Source: Candidatus Treponema caballi (GTDB lineage Bacteria; Spirochaetota; Spirochaetia; Treponematales; Treponemataceae). Taken from it: DNA of 64,000 bases. Below, in pieces: positions 63,433 to 64,000 of this stretch. The notes under the pieces are model-generated. The model saw only the letters and a program-made list of their open reading frames with translations, was not told the DNA's origin and did not search any database. The translations under genes were made by a program, and so were the position numbers. Each line of letters starts with the position of its first letter. The first letter of the stretch is position 1. The stretch lies in NCBI GenBank assembly GCA_018066285.1, contig JAGHRS010000003.1, positions 62,001-126,000 of the forward strand, read 5' to 3'.

Positions 63433-64000
63433 TCAGAGGTTTTCTGTAAACGCAATTTCACGAGACCAGGAGACTGTCTCGCCGGGCGCTGCCTTGAAAG
63501 AGAAGAACAACTCAGGGCTTATGGTTCGCTTATGTCCCCAGACGTCGCATTTCTCTAGCCGGAAGCTACCGGTCTCTGACATGCTGAACGGAAGCCGTTC
63601 ATCTTTCAGAAGCCAGCGGGCCGGATACGGACTTTCCTCTGACGGAAGTACCTGACCGGTAAGTGAGCCCAGAAAGAACTCGTGCTTTCCGCGCGGACGG
63701 CCAGTCAGTGAAAGCCCCGTCATCTCGCGGACAAATATATGGTCTTTGTCTGAAGCATCTGAAAGGACATCGCGTCTGACTGTCCACGGAAACTGTAGGG
63801 AAACAGCTTCGTTTATCCTGTTACCGCCCGGCTGCAGGAAATTATGCACGTACTCATCAGTGGCGAACGGTTTATCCCCTGTGTTAACGAGTTTGTATTC
63901 GGTGATGAAGCCAGACTCTTTCAGGGAAATGGTCTTTGTGTACTCGTAGCCGTAGCCGTTCCGTGTGCCTGACTTGCAGAAATACACGGCCCTGTCGTCG
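63433..64000 (-). CDS. Aldose-1-epimerase-like (galactose-mutarotase fold) protein, 5' part beyond the window
   Basis: The frame is open to the window edge, so the N-terminus is missing; a GTG at 63987 is probably internal. The 189 visible residues are beta-rich: YTKTISLKESGFITEYKLVN, TDEYVHNFLQPGGNRI, RPRGKHEFFLGS and SPELFFSFKAAPGETVSWSR. The pattern of strands with conserved E-Y-x-x-N near the C-terminal half resembles the galactose-mutarotase-like supersandwich. It ends 15 bp before rlmJ begins. Family assignment is tentative. Confidence 0.55.
   Translation of the reverse strand, partial: DDRAVYFCKSGTRNGYGYEYTKTISLKESGFITEYKLVNTGDKPFATDEYVHNFLQPGGNRINEAVSLQFPWTVRRDVLSDASDKDHIFVREMTGLSLTGRPRGKHEFFLGSLTGQVLPSEESPYPARWLLKDERLPFSMSETGSFRLEKCDVWGHKRTISPELFFSFKAAPGETVSWSREIAFTENL

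Noticed and set aside
1-64000. tRNA, rRNA, prophage, integrase or complete insertion sequence
   Set aside because: None was recognised in the intergenic regions or among the proteins; the only signs of transfer are the Fic scar and the nuclease/HTH area.

Overview
The window reads as chromosome of a spirochaete, most likely a gut- or rumen-type Treponema. The support is indirect: many Lol-type lipoproteins with serine before the lipobox cysteine (LVSC, LFSC, FTSC), sugar-binding-protein ABC importers, a long cofactor-independent phosphoglycerate mutase, Mbeg1-like (DUF2974) hydrolases, lipoproteins with a SUMF1/C-type-lectin fold, and c-di-GMP proteins. No rRNA, tRNA, CRISPR array, complete IS element or prophage was found.

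Layout. 1-3.6 kb: a GGDEF protein, then a GntR/YtrA-controlled ABC exporter operon with a well-formed promoter and operator. 3.8-5.5 kb: gpmI, flanked by diverged inverted repeats. 5.6-7.4 kb: about 660 bp of repeat-rich non-coding DNA, a PD-(D/E)XK-like nuclease and an HTH remnant. 7.3-12 kb: two tandem DUF2974 hydrolases, pta, and a membrane protein/XRE regulator pair. 12.1-16 kb: two tandem EAL proteins. 16-24.8 kb: secreted and surface proteins (two SUMF1 lipoproteins, an SH3 protein, a TIM-barrel-like protein), a 24-residue peptide gene and gdhA. 25-29.6 kb: a prepilin-peptidase-like protein, an AEC transporter, an ABC-F ATPase and a solitary DNA methyltransferase.

29.6-45.2 kb is the most coherent block: a glycan-utilisation locus. 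A phosphohexomutase and a GH94 phosphorylase are divergent from a sugar ABC importer (binding protein and two permeases, no ATPase gene). These are followed by two TIM-barrel-like proteins, a LacI regulator, a metallophosphatase lipoprotein, a GH18 lipoprotein, a histidine phosphatase and a polysaccharide deacetylase. The palindrome TTTCACGTGAAA, of LacI type with a central CG, occurs at the GH94 promoter and before the phosphatase operon, with a split copy before the importer, which suggests one regulon. GH18, deacetylase and GH94 together suggest a beta-linked, possibly amino-sugar, glycan; the substrate is an inference.

45.2-64 kb is mostly housekeeping (trxA, tyrS, nfo, argF, an S1-domain protein, rlmJ), with transporters (TauE, DAACS, MATE), an AT-rich scar holding a deleted Fic gene, a hybrid histidine kinase and an HD-GYP protein. 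Several genes have a -10-like hexamer 6-9 bp before the start codon and no Shine-Dalgarno sequence, which suggests that leaderless mRNAs are common here.
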